Below are positions 15,906-25,429 of a DNA stretch of 37,023 nucleotides, in pieces. Position numbers and translations under genes: made by a program. Each line of letters begins with the position of its first letter. Within the stretch, counting starts at the first letter, position 1. Below the pieces are notes generated by a model. The model made no database searches. It saw nothing but the letters and a program-made list of their open reading frames with translations, and was not told where the DNA came from. The stretch lies in NCBI GenBank assembly GCA_025362035.1, contig JANYIN010000066.1:1-37023 (forward strand), in the 5' to 3' direction. This stretch comes from Gemmatimonadaceae bacterium. GTDB lineage: Bacteria; Gemmatimonadota; Gemmatimonadetes; Gemmatimonadales; Gemmatimonadaceae.

Positions 15906-17317
15906 GCGATCTTCGACTGCCAGGTGCTGACATCACTACCGATGCCCTGCTGCGTCGTACGTGTGAGGTCGCGACGGACTACCTTGGGGTCGTGCGCGAG
16001 CGCCGCGTCGGCGCAGAGGCAACGTACGCTGCGATTCTCGATGCGCTGGGCGCACCATTGTCCGATGCGCCCGAGGATCCCCTGGGCATCATCGAACGCC
16101 TGGCCGCGAATGCCGACCCGGGGCTCGTGGCCACCGCGGGTCCGCGCTACTTCGGGTTCGTCACCGGCGGCGTGCTACCGGCGGCGCTGGCCGCCGATTG
16201 GCTCACGTCCACATGGGATCAGAATGCATTTTCGTTCGTCGTCTCCCCCGCGGCAGCGGCGCTTGAAGAAGTTGTACGTCGCTGGCTTGCGGAGCTTCTA
16301 GGTCTTGCGCCCGACGTCACCCTCGGCATTGTCAGCGGCGGGACGATGGCCAACTTCACATGCTTGGCCGCCGGGCGGCACGCCGCGCTGGAGCGCGCGG
16401 GATGGAACGTGGAAGCGCAGGGCCTCTTCGGGGCGCCCGCACTCACCGTCGTGACGAGTGACGAATCGCATGCCTCGCTATTTGCGGCGCTCCAGATGCT
16501 CGGACTCGGAAGCGCTCGCGTCACGAGAATTCCCACTGACGCCCAGGGTCGTATGCGCCCGGACCTGCTGCGCACGGCGCTCCAGGGAATCAACACGCCG
16601 CTGCTCGTGTGTGCGCAGGCGGGGAACGTAAATACCGGCGCTTTCGATCCTCTCCCCGAAATCGCCGCGATTGTCCACAATGCCGGCGGCTGGCTGCATG
16701 TCGATGGGGCGTTTGGCGCATGGGCGTCCGCTTCGCCTCGCCTGCGCCACCTCACTGCCGGACTGGAACTGGCCGACTCCGTTTCGGTGGACGGCCACAA
16801 GTGGCTCAACGTACCCTACGACTGCGGTTTCGCGTTCACTCGTCACCCAGCGGCGCATCGCGCGGCGATGTGGGTCGACGCGCCGTACTACGTACCGGCT
16901 CCCGATGCCGTGAGGGATAACCACCACTTTGTGCCGGAGGCATCACGGCGCGCGCGGGGCTTTGCGGTGTACGCCGCTCTGCGGTCACTCGGCCGTCAGG
17001 GCGTTGCCGATCTGGTGGACCGATGTTGCATGCTGGCCCAGCGCATGGCCGAGCGCCTCTCGAGCGATCCGCGTGTTCGCTTGCTGAACGATGTCGTGCT
17101 CAATCAGGTGCTGATCCGGACGGAACCCGCTGCGGGAGATCCCGATGCCGCAACGGCTGCGCTCATTCGGCGCGTGCAGGAAGAAGGCACGTGCTGGTTG
17201 GGCGGCACCACCTGGCACGGGATGCACGCCATGCGCATCGCCATCTGCAACTGGTCGACGACCGAGCACGATGTCGAGCTCGCGGCGGACGCCATCATCC
17301 GCTGTCTGCCTGCATAG
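15902..17317 (+). CDS. PLP-dependent group II decarboxylase
   Basis: This 471-residue protein belongs to the aromatic-L-amino-acid/glutamate decarboxylase family. Signs are PRYFGFVTGGVLPAALAADW, SGGTMANFTCLAAGRHAAL, TSDESHASLFAALQMLGLGS, HVDGAFGAWA with Asp268 contacting the PLP ring nitrogen, and SVDGHKWLNVPYDCGF with the Schiff-base Lys300. It removes CO2 from an amino acid; the substrate cannot be told, although the aromatic or diaminobutyrate-type branch is likelier than GadB. ATG at 15902 overlaps the preceding stop. An upstream ATG at 15881 in the same frame is possible and would add seven residues. It ends 5 bases from the convergent oxidoreductase gene. Confidence 0.9.
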   Translation: MSDLRLPGADITTDALLRRTCEVATDYLGVVRERRVGAEATYAAILDALGAPLSDAPEDPLGIIERLAANADPGLVATAGPRYFGFVTGGVLPAALAADWLTSTWDQNAFSFVVSPAAAALEEVVRRWLAELLGLAPDVTLGIVSGGTMANFTCLAAGRHAALERAGWNVEAQGLFGAPALTVVTSDESHASLFAALQMLGLGSARVTRIPTDAQGRMRPDLLRTALQGINTPLLVCAQAGNVNTGAFDPLPEIAAIVHNAGGWLHVDGAFGAWASASPRLRHLTAGLELADSVSVDGHKWLNVPYDCGFAFTRHPAAHRAAMWVDAPYYVPAPDAVRDNHHFVPEASRRARGFAVYAALRSLGRQGVADLVDRCCMLAQRMAERLSSDPRVRLLNDVVLNQVLIRTEPAAGDPDAATAALIRRVQEEGTCWLGGTTWHGMHAMRIAICNWSTTEHDVELAADAIIRCLPA

Positions 17318-17322
17318 CGACA

Positions 17323-18174
17323 CTACCGCAGCTGATCCTTCGTGATCACGGTCCAGTCCTCCGCACCATGACCGCTCGCGATCCACTGGTCCATTGCCGC
17401 TGCGATGGCCGGCGCCGCGAGCAGTGACGCATGCCCAGCCGCCGCGCCCTCCAGCATGAGCCGCACGTCCTTGCGCGCCATCGCCAGCGTCCACGACGGA
17501 TCAGTGTAGTCCACCGTCAGCAGACGACTCAACCGCCCCTGCACCATGGTGGTCGGGTTGAAGAACTCGAACAGGTGCGCGACCTCCTCCTGCGGCACAC
17601 CGAGGCCCTTGGCCAGCGCCAGCGTGTCGGCGATGGCCGTGTTCAGCACGACGAGATAGTGGTTCCCCATGAGCTTCATGGCAGCCGCGCGCGTGGCATC
17701 GGGGCCAAGGTACACCAGCGTACCGGTCATCTTCTCGAGGTGCGGCTTGAGCGTTTCGAACAACGCCGACCCGCCTGAGGCGAGCATGGTCCCAGTCGCG
17801 CTGAGCGCCTGCGGCGGCCCCATGAAGACGGGCGCATGCTGGAACCTGATCCCGCGCGCGGCCCATCGTGCCACGCGCTCCCCCGTTCCAACCGGCGACG
17901 TGGTCGTGTGATCGACGATGACGACGTCCTGGCCCAGGCCAGCACGCGCACGCTCGAGGGTCTCGTCTACCCCCGCATCGTCCACGAGCGCGACATGCAC
18001 GCGCTCCGCGCCACGCACCGCGTCGGCAGGATCGTCGAACGCCCTGGCGCCATACTGCTCGAGGGCCTTTGCCTTGCTCGCGGTGCGATTCCAGACATGA
18101 ACCGTTTCGCCGCGCGACTGCAGCGCGCGAACGAAGTTCGCACCCAGGAGACCGGTGCCAAGGAATGCGATCAT
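17323..18174 (-). CDS. 3-hydroxyisobutyrate dehydrogenase-like NAD(P)-dependent oxidoreductase
   Basis: The 283-residue protein opens with a Rossmann motif MIAFLGTGLLGANFVRAL (GTGLLG), then VWNRTASKAKAL, then the substrate-binding strand VIVDHTTTSPVGTGERVA. A C-terminal helical domain follows with Lys167 in AAAMKLMGNHY, the catalytic lysine position of beta-hydroxyacid dehydrogenases. The family oxidises 3-hydroxy acids or reduces short aldehydic acids such as succinic or glyoxylic semialdehyde; the specific substrate is unclear. A start at 18174 gives 10 bases after the VPS10 gene stop, so it is the last gene of the minus-strand series. Confidence 0.9.
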   Translation of the reverse strand: MIAFLGTGLLGANFVRALQSRGETVHVWNRTASKAKALEQYGARAFDDPADAVRGAERVHVALVDDAGVDETLERARAGLGQDVVIVDHTTTSPVGTGERVARWAARGIRFQHAPVFMGPPQALSATGTMLASGGSALFETLKPHLEKMTGTLVYLGPDATRAAAMKLMGNHYLVVLNTAIADTLALAKGLGVPQEEVAHLFEFFNPTTMVQGRLSRLLTVDYTDPSWTLAMARKDVRLMLEGAAAGHASLLAAPAIAAAMDQWIASGHGAEDWTVITKDQLR

Positions 18175-18184
18175 TTTAGTAGTC

Positions 18185-21100
18185 TCATGGTGTGATGGCA
18201 GCCTGTCCAGCCGCCTTGAGCTTGGTGTTCAACGCGGACAGCTCGGTGGCGGTGAACGCACTCCACCGCGCCACGAGTGCCCCGAAAGCCTTCTGCACGT
18301 CCTGCACGGCCGCCGCCAGCGTCGTGGTCGGCGCCGCGTCTGCCTCTTCAAGTTCACGCATCAGCGTCATCAACTCCCCATTGATCGACGCCAGCGTTGG
18401 CCGCGTGTCCGCTGCCCGCGCACGGCCGCCACGCCGCCCGCTACCACCGGAGGTGCCGGTCACGGATTGGAGCCTGGCTTCGAAGTCGGAGATCGCGGCC
18501 GTCAGGACCGCATCGCCACCACGCGCCCGAGCTGCTGTTACACGGTCGCGCAGTGTCGCCGCCTGCCTCATGATCGCCGAATCCCGCGCGACGGCATCGA
18601 ACAGCGCCACGGCCATCAGATGCTCCTGCTGCAATCCCGCGTCCGTCGTCTTCACCCGTGGGTCCATCCGGATGTTCAGAGGAGCAGAAACCGTTTGTCC
18701 GCCCACCGTGAGGCGCACCGTGTACCGGCCGGGCAACGCCAACGGACCGCGTGGCTCGCGTACCGTGTTGCCCGGCGACGCGGAGATGGGGTACTCTGGC
18801 GGCAGCGCGCTCGATCCGGCCGGCCGCTCGAAATGCATGTCCCACACGAAGCGATGAAAGCCCGGCGCAGCCGAGAGTACCTGCGTGGGCCGGATCCAGT
18901 ACCGGGGCGTGTTGCCGATGTCGGCCGGCGCCATCGACGTGTCTCGGCTCGCGAACGCGCGAATCACCCGACCACTCGGCTCCACGATCTCGAGCCGCGT
19001 GTCGCCGGTGCTGCTGGCACCCAGGAAATAGTCGATGATGGCGCCGTCCGGCGGATTTGCGGCCCACGGCTCGTCCGGCGGGATGGGAGTGTCTGGGTAC
19101 TTGCTGGAACGGAAGCGAATGGACGTGGCCGGCTTGAAAAGCGTGACCGTGGACGACGCGACGGACGGTGACACTTCGCGCAACGACGCGATGTCATCCA
19201 GGACGAAGAACGAGCGGCCATGCGTGCCGACGGCGATGTCGTCATCCTTGATGACGAGGTCGCGAATGGACGTCGCCGGCATGTTCAGGCGGAGCGAAGA
19301 CCAGTGGTCGCCGTCGTCGAACGACACCCACACTTGCGTCTCCGTTCCCGCATAGAGCAGCCCCTTCTTTTTCGGGTCTTCGCGCACGACGTTGACGATC
19401 GCCCCATCCGGGAGCCCGGTGGTGATGCGCGTCCACGTCCTGCCGCCATCATGCGTGCGGTAGATGTACGGCTTGAAGTCATCGAGCCGCAAAGTGTTCA
19501 CGGCGGCGTACGCCGTGCCGGCGTCGAAGTGCCCCGCATCCATCAGGGAGACCTTCGCCCACGAACGGCCGCGCGACTCAGCCGGCGTGACGTCGGTCCA
19601 GTGCGCACCGCCATCGGCGGTCGTATGAATGAGGCCATCGTCCGTGCCAGCCCAGATCCGCTTCACATCGACGTACGACGGCGCAAGGGTGTAGACGACG
19701 CCGCCATGGCGCGCCCTGGCGACGGGTGACTCGGCATAGGTACCGACGCTGACCGGCACGATCGAGTCGGTACGGGTGAGATCAGGGCTGATCTGCATCC
19801 AGCTCTTCCCGCCGTTCGTCGTCTTCCACACGACGTTCTCGGCAAAGAAGAGTGTGTGCTTGTCCACCGTGGAGAACACCAGCGGCGCGGTGCGGACGGA
19901 ACGAAACGCGGTGGGCCGAGTGCCCGCGTGGGGTCCCACCTGTTGGATCAGCCCCGTGCGACGATCGTAGCGCGTGACCTTGCCGCCAAAGACGATATCG
20001 GGATCGAGCGGATCCGGCGCGGCGTAGCCGTACTCCTCCACTCCCACGGGATGCCAATCCCAATCGAGAATGCGCCCGTCGTCGCCTCGGCTCCGCACGC
20101 ACGCGGAGCCGGATTCCTGCTGGCCGCTGCAGACGCGATAGGGGAAGTCGAAATCCGTGGCCACATGATAGAACGCGGCCGTAGGCTGGTTGAGCCAGGA
20201 GCTCCACGTGTCGCCCCCGTTCACGGTGACGATCGCGCCCTGGTCGCTCGCGATGATCATCGTCCGGGGATTGAGCGGATTGATCCAGATGCGATGATAG
20301 TCGTCGCCGCCGGGTGCGCCGCGCAATGCGCTGAATGTCTTTCCACCGTCCACCGATTTCCAGGTCACGACACTCGCGGTATACACGACATCCGGATTCT
20401 TCGGATCGACCTTCACTTCGGCGAAATCGGATTCGCGCGTCGCCACGCGGCTATCGGTGGTGACGCGATACCAGTTCTCGCCCGCGTCGTCGGAGCGAAA
20501 CAGTCCGTCTCCGCGCGCGGCGTTCGCCGTGGCGAACAGTCGGCTCGGCATGCTCGGCGCAACGGTGATGCCGATGCGGCCCAGCCCGTCCTGCTCGAAC
20601 GTGGGCAGGCCTTTGGAGAGAGGCCTCCACGTCGCACCGCCGTCGGAGGACTTGAACAACCCGGAACCGGGTCCGGAAAATGCGCCGTTCTCCCACGGCC
20701 CCTGGCGTGACTCCCAGAGCGCGCAATAGAGGATGTCCGGGTTCACTGGATCCATCACCACGTCGATGGCCCCGGTGTTCTCGTCCTTGTAGAGGATCTT
20801 CTGAAACGACTGGCCGCCGTCCACCGACTTGAACAACCCGCGTTCCGCGTTCGCTCCGTACGGATGGCCCATCACGGCGACGTACAGTGTGTTCGGGTTG
20901 CGGGGATCGACCACGATCTGTGGAATCTGCTGCCCATCGCGGAGCCCCAGGTGCGTCCACGTCGCCCCGCCATCAGCGGACCGGTAGATGCCGTCGCCGG
21001 TGGAGAGATCCGGACGCTGCAGCCCTTCTCCGCTGCCGACATAGATGATGTTCGGATTCGACGGTGCGATCGCAATGGCGCCGATGGAGCCTGTCGGCTG

Positions 21101-21355
21101 GTCGTCGAAGATCGGCTTCCACGTGCGGCCGTAGTCGTCCGTCTTCCAGACGCCGCCGTCCACCGCGCCGATGTAGAACACGTTCGGCTGATCGGGAATG
21201 CCGACGGCGGCCTTCGTGCGGCTCGCGCGAAACGGACCGATCATTCGCCAGCGCAGCTCGGAGTACAAGCGGGGGTCGATCTGCTGAGCGGGGAGCGCGG
21301 TCGAACCGAGGAACACCACGGTCGCAAGCAGTGCGGCACGGCGGAGTGAGATCAC
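18185..21355 (-). CDS. VPS10/sortilin-type Asp-box propeller protein
   Basis: The product, about 1056 residues, starts with a signal peptide (ISLRRAALLATVVFLGSTAL then PAQQ). It then has LRWRMIGPFRASRTKA and a long run of Asp-box repeats: TDDYGRTW, SADGGATW, SVDGGQSF, SSDGGATW, SDDAGENW, SVDGGKTF, TTNGGKSW, TADGGAHW, THDGGRTW. These mark a beta-propeller of the sialidase/sortilin type. After the propeller comes an Ig-like FnIII region with LPGRYTVRLTVGG and a helical C-terminal tail. Such proteins are exported and often annotated as glycosyl hydrolases, but no catalytic residues can be named. GTG at 21355 was chosen because it begins the signal peptide; upstream sequence in frame has no coding character. 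Its paralogue lies at 25430. Confidence 0.9.
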   Translation of the reverse strand: MISLRRAALLATVVFLGSTALPAQQIDPRLYSELRWRMIGPFRASRTKAAVGIPDQPNVFYIGAVDGGVWKTDDYGRTWKPIFDDQPTGSIGAIAIAPSNPNIIYVGSGEGLQRPDLSTGDGIYRSADGGATWTHLGLRDGQQIPQIVVDPRNPNTLYVAVMGHPYGANAERGLFKSVDGGQSFQKILYKDENTGAIDVVMDPVNPDILYCALWESRQGPWENGAFSGPGSGLFKSSDGGATWRPLSKGLPTFEQDGLGRIGITVAPSMPSRLFATANAARGDGLFRSDDAGENWYRVTTDSRVATRESDFAEVKVDPKNPDVVYTASVVTWKSVDGGKTFSALRGAPGGDDYHRIWINPLNPRTMIIASDQGAIVTVNGGDTWSSWLNQPTAAFYHVATDFDFPYRVCSGQQESGSACVRSRGDDGRILDWDWHPVGVEEYGYAAPDPLDPDIVFGGKVTRYDRRTGLIQQVGPHAGTRPTAFRSVRTAPLVFSTVDKHTLFFAENVVWKTTNGGKSWMQISPDLTRTDSIVPVSVGTYAESPVARARHGGVVYTLAPSYVDVKRIWAGTDDGLIHTTADGGAHWTDVTPAESRGRSWAKVSLMDAGHFDAGTAYAAVNTLRLDDFKPYIYRTHDGGRTWTRITTGLPDGAIVNVVREDPKKKGLLYAGTETQVWVSFDDGDHWSSLRLNMPATSIRDLVIKDDDIAVGTHGRSFFVLDDIASLREVSPSVASSTVTLFKPATSIRFRSSKYPDTPIPPDEPWAANPPDGAIIDYFLGASSTGDTRLEIVEPSGRVIRAFASRDTSMAPADIGNTPRYWIRPTQVLSAAPGFHRFVWDMHFERPAGSSALPPEYPISASPGNTVREPRGPLALPGRYTVRLTVGGQTVSAPLNIRMDPRVKTTDAGLQQEHLMAVALFDAVARDSAIMRQAATLRDRVTAARARGGDAVLTAAISDFEARLQSVTGTSGGSGRRGGRARAADTRPTLASINGELMTLMRELEEADAAPTTTLAAAVQDVQKAFGALVARWSAFTATELSALNTKLKAAGQAAITP

Positions 21356-21404
21356 GGAGGGGCCTCGAGCTGATGAGTCGGCCTGACGTTGCACGCCGCC
21401 GAGG

Positions 21405-21857
21405 TTAGATGGGCCGGAACGAACACCGATTTCGTGTCGCCCAGTTCGCGAGATCCTGCAGCGCATCCGCATCACCGATCGCAAAGCCGCGACGCGCACC
21501 GGTCTCGCTCGGCTCCTGCACGGACGCCGCCGCGAGAGCGGCAAGCGGTATGCGCCAATGCTGCCATCGTGAGTACTGCACCTCGCCGATGAGCCAGCCG
21601 TCGGCATCCCCAGACCGCTTCGCGGTGCTCAGCGGCGCACTGCCCGGCGAGGATCTCGAGTACAGCGGCACGGCCATGCAGACGTTCTTGCCGGTATCGA
21701 CCGACACGACGAGAAAGTCGCGGACGTCAGCAACGGCTCGGTCCTCGACGTCCGTGACTTGCGCGTTGGTTTCGCTGCCGCCCAGGGCGCGAAGTCGCTG
21801 CGTATCGACCCGCGCGACGATGCCCGGAAGGACCTCGGCGACAGCGAAAGCCGTCAT
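21405..21857 (-). CDS. Protein of unknown function
   Basis: ATG at 21857 opens a 150-residue frame: MTAFAVAEVLPGIVARVDTQ, RLRALGGSETNAQV, VADVRDFLVVSVDTGKN, GWLIGEVQYSRWQHWRIPLA and FAIGDADALQDLANWATRN. It has no signal peptide or membrane helix and looks like a small soluble alpha/beta protein. I do not recognise it. It starts 8 bases after the DUF2911 stop and ends 49 bases before the VPS10 gene, all on the same strand. The composition and start spacing make it a credible gene rather than a chance frame. Confidence 0.65.
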   Translation of the reverse strand: MTAFAVAEVLPGIVARVDTQRLRALGGSETNAQVTDVEDRAVADVRDFLVVSVDTGKNVCMAVPLYSRSSPGSAPLSTAKRSGDADGWLIGEVQYSRWQHWRIPLAALAAASVQEPSETGARRGFAIGDADALQDLANWATRNRCSFRPI

Positions 21858-21865
21858 GCTGTCGA

Positions 21866-22426
21866 TCAGGAACCAACGGAGAATGGCGTCGTCACGCTCA
21901 CCGTGCCCCATTCGATGCGAAGCGTGCCGCCTTTCTCGCCCTTGTCGATGGAGTACGTAACCATCTCCGCCGGTGCGGATGCCTTGCCAAGTTTCATTGG
22001 TGCGCGCCCAATCTCGAGGTCCTTCTTGTACGGGATGCCCCACTGCTTGGGCGCACCGAGCGTGCCGATCAGCAGATGCCATTCCTTCGCGCCCGGCTCG
22101 GTGTTCAGCGTGTAGCTGCCCGGAGAAAGCTTCACGGCGCCGAAGACGATCGGCTTGTCGGTGGTGAGGACGGTGGCCTCGTCCGCACCGGTCCGCCACG
22201 GCGTGCCAAGCGGCATCATCGTGGACTCCGGGCGGCCCTTCAAGGACGGCCGGCCATACTGGATGGAAATGTTCGCTCCGCCAACGGACCACATGGTGTT
22301 CACGTGCGGGCTACCGCCGCCGCCTTTGCCGGTGACCGTCATGGTCTGCGCCTGGGCCGTGCCGGCCGTGATGGCAAACGCGCCCGCAATAACCAGGTTT
22401 GAAACAAGCTTTCGCATGAGAAGCAT
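21866..22426 (-). CDS. DUF2911 family protein
   Basis: The 186-residue protein has a signal peptide ending GTAQAQ. The DUF2911 core follows: ISIQYGRPSLKGRP, PLGTPWRTGADEATVLTTDK, KLSPGSYTLNTEP and EWHLLIGT. The family is common in Bacteroidota and Gemmatimonadota. It is predicted to be exported and beta-rich, and has no known activity. The first ATG is at 22426; an internal ATG at 22417 is also possible, and neither has a strong ribosome binding site. It is followed closely by the unknown gene at 21857. Confidence 0.88.
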   Translation of the reverse strand: MLLMRKLVSNLVIAGAFAITAGTAQAQTMTVTGKGGGGSPHVNTMWSVGGANISIQYGRPSLKGRPESTMMPLGTPWRTGADEATVLTTDKPIVFGAVKLSPGSYTLNTEPGAKEWHLLIGTLGAPKQWGIPYKKDLEIGRAPMKLGKASAPAEMVTYSIDKGEKGGTLRIEWGTVSVTTPFSVGS

Positions 22427-22510
22427 GATTGGAGGGAAGCAATCGCTGGTGGAGACTGGTGACGTCGAAATCTAGCGATTGGCCAAGCCGCCTGGAGCGA
22501 CGTGACTGGA

Positions 22511-23194
22511 TCAGCGCTCACTCAGCGGCAGCGCGAAGGGTGCGAGAAACCGCCACGCATCGCCCACCACCTGATCGGCGACCGGCGCGAATCCGTGATC
22601 CTGACCGGGGAACTCGCGATACCGCACGGGAAAGCCGCGCCTGGTGAGGAGGTCCCGAGTACGCCGGACCAGATCGAGGGGATAGAATTGATCGCGGGTC
22701 CCGATGTAGATCGCAATGGGAATTCTGCGGTCAGCGCGGTCCACGATACTCACGTAGTCGTCGGCGATGGCGGCGCCGTACACGCCCGCCCCGGCAAAGT
22801 AGCCCGAGGCGAGCATCGCGCCGTCGAACGCGAGATACCCACCCATCGAATAGCCAAAGAGATAGATGCGGCGTGGGTCAATGGCGGCCGTGCGCCTGGC
22901 ATCCTCGACGAGACAACGGAACACCGCGGGGGCGACGTCCTCGAACCATGTTTCGCGCGGGATCTGCGGTGCGACGAGCACCACATGTTCGCGCGTGGCA
23001 AGCGGCAGGAAGACATCCAGGAGGTCGCTGCTGGTGCCACCGGCACCGTGCAGTAGCAGGATCGCTGGCAGCGCCGAACGCGCATCCGGTGAGTACACCT
23101 GGTAGTGGAAGTCGTGGTCGACACAGCGCACGTCGCGAGTCGTCTGCGCCGAGGCCGCGGCGGCACACGCCGCGAGAAGGAGAAGAGGTCGCAT
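22511..23194 (-). CDS. Secreted alpha/beta hydrolase (esterase/feruloyl-esterase-like)
   Basis: This 227-residue protein has a short signal peptide (MRPLLLLAACAAAASAQ), an oxyanion strand ILLLHGAGG (46-53), the nucleophile Ser117 in GYSMGG, Asp168 in GTRDQF and His200 in GQDHGF. The layout matches PHB-depolymerase/LpqC-like or dienelactone-hydrolase-like esterases, which cut ester bonds in small or polymeric substrates. ATG at 23194 was preferred over GTG at 23200 because it starts the signal peptide. It lies 6 bases after the stop of the propionyl-CoA synthetase gene, so both are on one transcript. Confidence 0.88.
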   Translation of the reverse strand: MRPLLLLAACAAAASAQTTRDVRCVDHDFHYQVYSPDARSALPAILLLHGAGGTSSDLLDVFLPLATREHVVLVAPQIPRETWFEDVAPAVFRCLVEDARRTAAIDPRRIYLFGYSMGGYLAFDGAMLASGYFAGAGVYGAAIADDYVSIVDRADRRIPIAIYIGTRDQFYPLDLVRRTRDLLTRRGFPVRYREFPGQDHGFAPVADQVVGDAWRFLAPFALPLSER

Positions 23195-23200
23195 CAGCAC

Positions 23201-25090
23201 CTATCCATATCCGATGGTGGCGAGGGCGGCTCGGATCTCGTCGAGAACGGACGGATCATCGATGGTGGCTGGCGTCTGATACGCCTCGCCGTCCGCGATG
23301 GTGCGCATGGTACGGCGTAGCACTTTGCCCGACCGCGTCTTGGGCAGCCGAGCCACCACGGTCACCTGCTTGAAATTCGCCACCGGCCCGACGTCATGCC
23401 GAACACGCTCGACCAACTCGGTACAGATGACCGCCGGATCGCGCGTCACACCCGCCTTCAGCACGACGACGCCCACCGGCACCTGGGTCCTGAGTGGGTC
23501 CTTCGCTCCGAACACCGCGCACTCCGCGACATCCGGGTGCCCAGACAGCGACTCCTCGATGCTGCCGGTGGAGAGGTTGTGGCCGGAGCAGATGATGATG
23601 TCGTCCACCCGGCCCATGATGAAGAGGTAGCCGTCCTCGTCGATGTAGCCGCCGTCGCCGGTGAGGTAGTAGCCGGGATACCGTGCGAGGTACGTCTCGT
23701 GGTAGCGCTCGTCGTTCTGCCACAGCGTGGGTGAAGCACCCGGCGGCATCGGCAGCTTCATCACGACGGCGCCCTCGTGGTTAGGCGGAACCTGCTTGCC
23801 CTCCTCGTCGAGGATCTGCACGACCCACCCCGGCACCGGCTTGGTAGGAGAACCAGGTTTGACGGGCAATGGCGTGAGGCCCATGCAGTTCGCGGCCACC
23901 GGCCAGCCGGTTTCCGTCTGCCACCAGTTGTCGATCACCGGCCGGTCGATGAGCGCGCGCGCCCAATGGTACGTATCGGGGTCGAGTCGCTCGCCCGCAA
24001 GGAAGAGCGCCCGCAGACAGGACGTATCGTAGCGTCGAAAGTGCTCGCCGCGCGGGTCTTCCTTCTTGATCGCGCGGAACGCCGTGGGCGCGGTGAACAA
24101 CACACGCACGTCGTACTCGGAGATCACGCGCCAGAAACCACCCGCGTCCGGCGTGCCCACCGGCTTGCCTTCGTGGATCACGGTGGTGCACCCGTACAGC
24201 AGCGGTGCGTAGACGATGTACGAATGTCCAACCGCCCAGCCGAGATCGGAGGCCGCCCAGAAGACCTCGCCGGGCGTCATGCCGAACACGTATTGCATCG
24301 ACCACGCGAGCGCCACCGCGTGTCCCCCGTTGTCGCGCACGATGCCCTTGGGCACGCCGGTCGTGCCGGAGGTGTAGAGGATGTAGAGCGGGTCGGTGGC
24401 CTTCACGGTCGTGCATCCCACCGGCGCGACCGCGTCGGTGTTCCACTCGACGTCGCGCGGCGGCACGAGATCGCAGCGGAGTTGTTCGCGCTGCAGCACC
24501 ACGCAGTGCTGCGGCTTGTGCGTTGCGAGCGCGATGGCCTCGTCGAGCAGCGGTTTGTAGGCGACCACGCGCGTGACCTCGATGCCGCAGCTCGCGGTGA
24601 GCACCACCTTGGGCCGCGCGTCGTCGATGCGCACCGCGAGCTCGTGCGACGCGAAGCCGCCGAAGACCACCGAGTGCACGGCGCCGATGCGGGCGCAGGC
24701 GAGCATGCCCACGAGCGTCTGGACCGTCATCGGCATGTAGATGACGACGCGATCGCTGCGCGTGACGCCGAGCGATGTGAGCAGGCCCGCGAAGTGTGCG
24801 ACCTGGTCGCGCAGCGCGGCGAAGGTCAACGTGCACTTCGTGGAGGTAACGGGGCTGTCGTAGATCACGGCGATCTGTTCGCCGCGTCCGCTCTCGACAT
24901 GCCGGTCGACCGCGTTGTAGCAGGTGTTCAGCTCGCCGCCGGTGAACCAGCGATGGAAGGGCGCGCGCGTCGAGTCGAGGACGCGGTCGAAGGGAACGTC
25001 CCAATGCACCGCGAGGGCGGCGCGCTTCCAGAACGCCGCCGGGTCATTCCGGGCGTCATCGTACATGGATTGGTACGACAGTTCCGCCAT
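23201..25090 (-). CDS. prpE: Propionyl-CoA synthetase (acetyl-CoA synthetase family)
   Basis: The 629-residue enzyme activates a short fatty acid to its acyl-CoA through an acyl-AMP. It begins SYQSMYDDARNDPAAFWKRA and has FHRWFTGGELNTCYNAVDRH, a block closer to PrpE than to Acs. The AMP-loop is YTSGTTGVPKG (239-249), followed by DLGWAVGHSYIVYAPLLYG, DNWWQTETGWP and SGHNLSTGSIEE, with the catalytic Lys589 in PKTRSGKVLRRT. That lysine is the usual target of reversible acetylation in the family. The start at 25090 was chosen to match the family N-terminus. It heads the minus-strand series and is divergent from the second VPS10 gene. Confidence 0.9.
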   Translation of the reverse strand: MAELSYQSMYDDARNDPAAFWKRAALAVHWDVPFDRVLDSTRAPFHRWFTGGELNTCYNAVDRHVESGRGEQIAVIYDSPVTSTKCTLTFAALRDQVAHFAGLLTSLGVTRSDRVVIYMPMTVQTLVGMLACARIGAVHSVVFGGFASHELAVRIDDARPKVVLTASCGIEVTRVVAYKPLLDEAIALATHKPQHCVVLQREQLRCDLVPPRDVEWNTDAVAPVGCTTVKATDPLYILYTSGTTGVPKGIVRDNGGHAVALAWSMQYVFGMTPGEVFWAASDLGWAVGHSYIVYAPLLYGCTTVIHEGKPVGTPDAGGFWRVISEYDVRVLFTAPTAFRAIKKEDPRGEHFRRYDTSCLRALFLAGERLDPDTYHWARALIDRPVIDNWWQTETGWPVAANCMGLTPLPVKPGSPTKPVPGWVVQILDEEGKQVPPNHEGAVVMKLPMPPGASPTLWQNDERYHETYLARYPGYYLTGDGGYIDEDGYLFIMGRVDDIIICSGHNLSTGSIEESLSGHPDVAECAVFGAKDPLRTQVPVGVVVLKAGVTRDPAVICTELVERVRHDVGPVANFKQVTVVARLPKTRSGKVLRRTMRTIADGEAYQTPATIDDPSVLDEIRAALATIGYG

Positions 25091-25429
25091 GGGGCCGATG
25101 GGACGAGAGTGTCGGAGTATGTCCTGCACCGAGTGGGAGCGCCAGCGCTCGGCCGGCCCGCTGGGTGACACGACGAAGTCTCTGTTGCGCACCGACGCCA
25201 TCTCCGCGGGCACGCGGAACCTGAGCGACCGCCCAGACCATCTGTTTGGCCACTCCGGCGCGCGGACCCCCCGTACAGCCCCCCCTCACCGGGTGTACAG
25301 GTCATCTGCTCGGTGGTTCAACCGCCGCAATGCCACGGTTGCGACGGGCATCACCGCGCACCAACGTATCAAGATGCTGTCCGTAGACAGGGCAGCAGTC
25401 CCTCAGGCCCCTCAATCGAGCACACACTC
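25091..25429. other. Intergenic region between divergent prpE and VPS10 genes
   Basis: These 339 bases separate two divergent starts and must hold both promoters, but I can name no confident -10/-35 pair. It contains a C-rich tract near 25265-25287 flanked by two copies of GTACAG (about 25272 and 25300). No RNA gene or repeat array is visible. Both genes have open in-frame sequence here, so start positions could be earlier. Confidence 0.5.

Noticed and set aside
21405..22292. A longer 295-codon start for the small unknown gene at 21857
   Set aside because: The first half overlaps DUF2911 in another frame and has no coding character. ATG at 21857 fits 8 bases after the DUF2911 stop.
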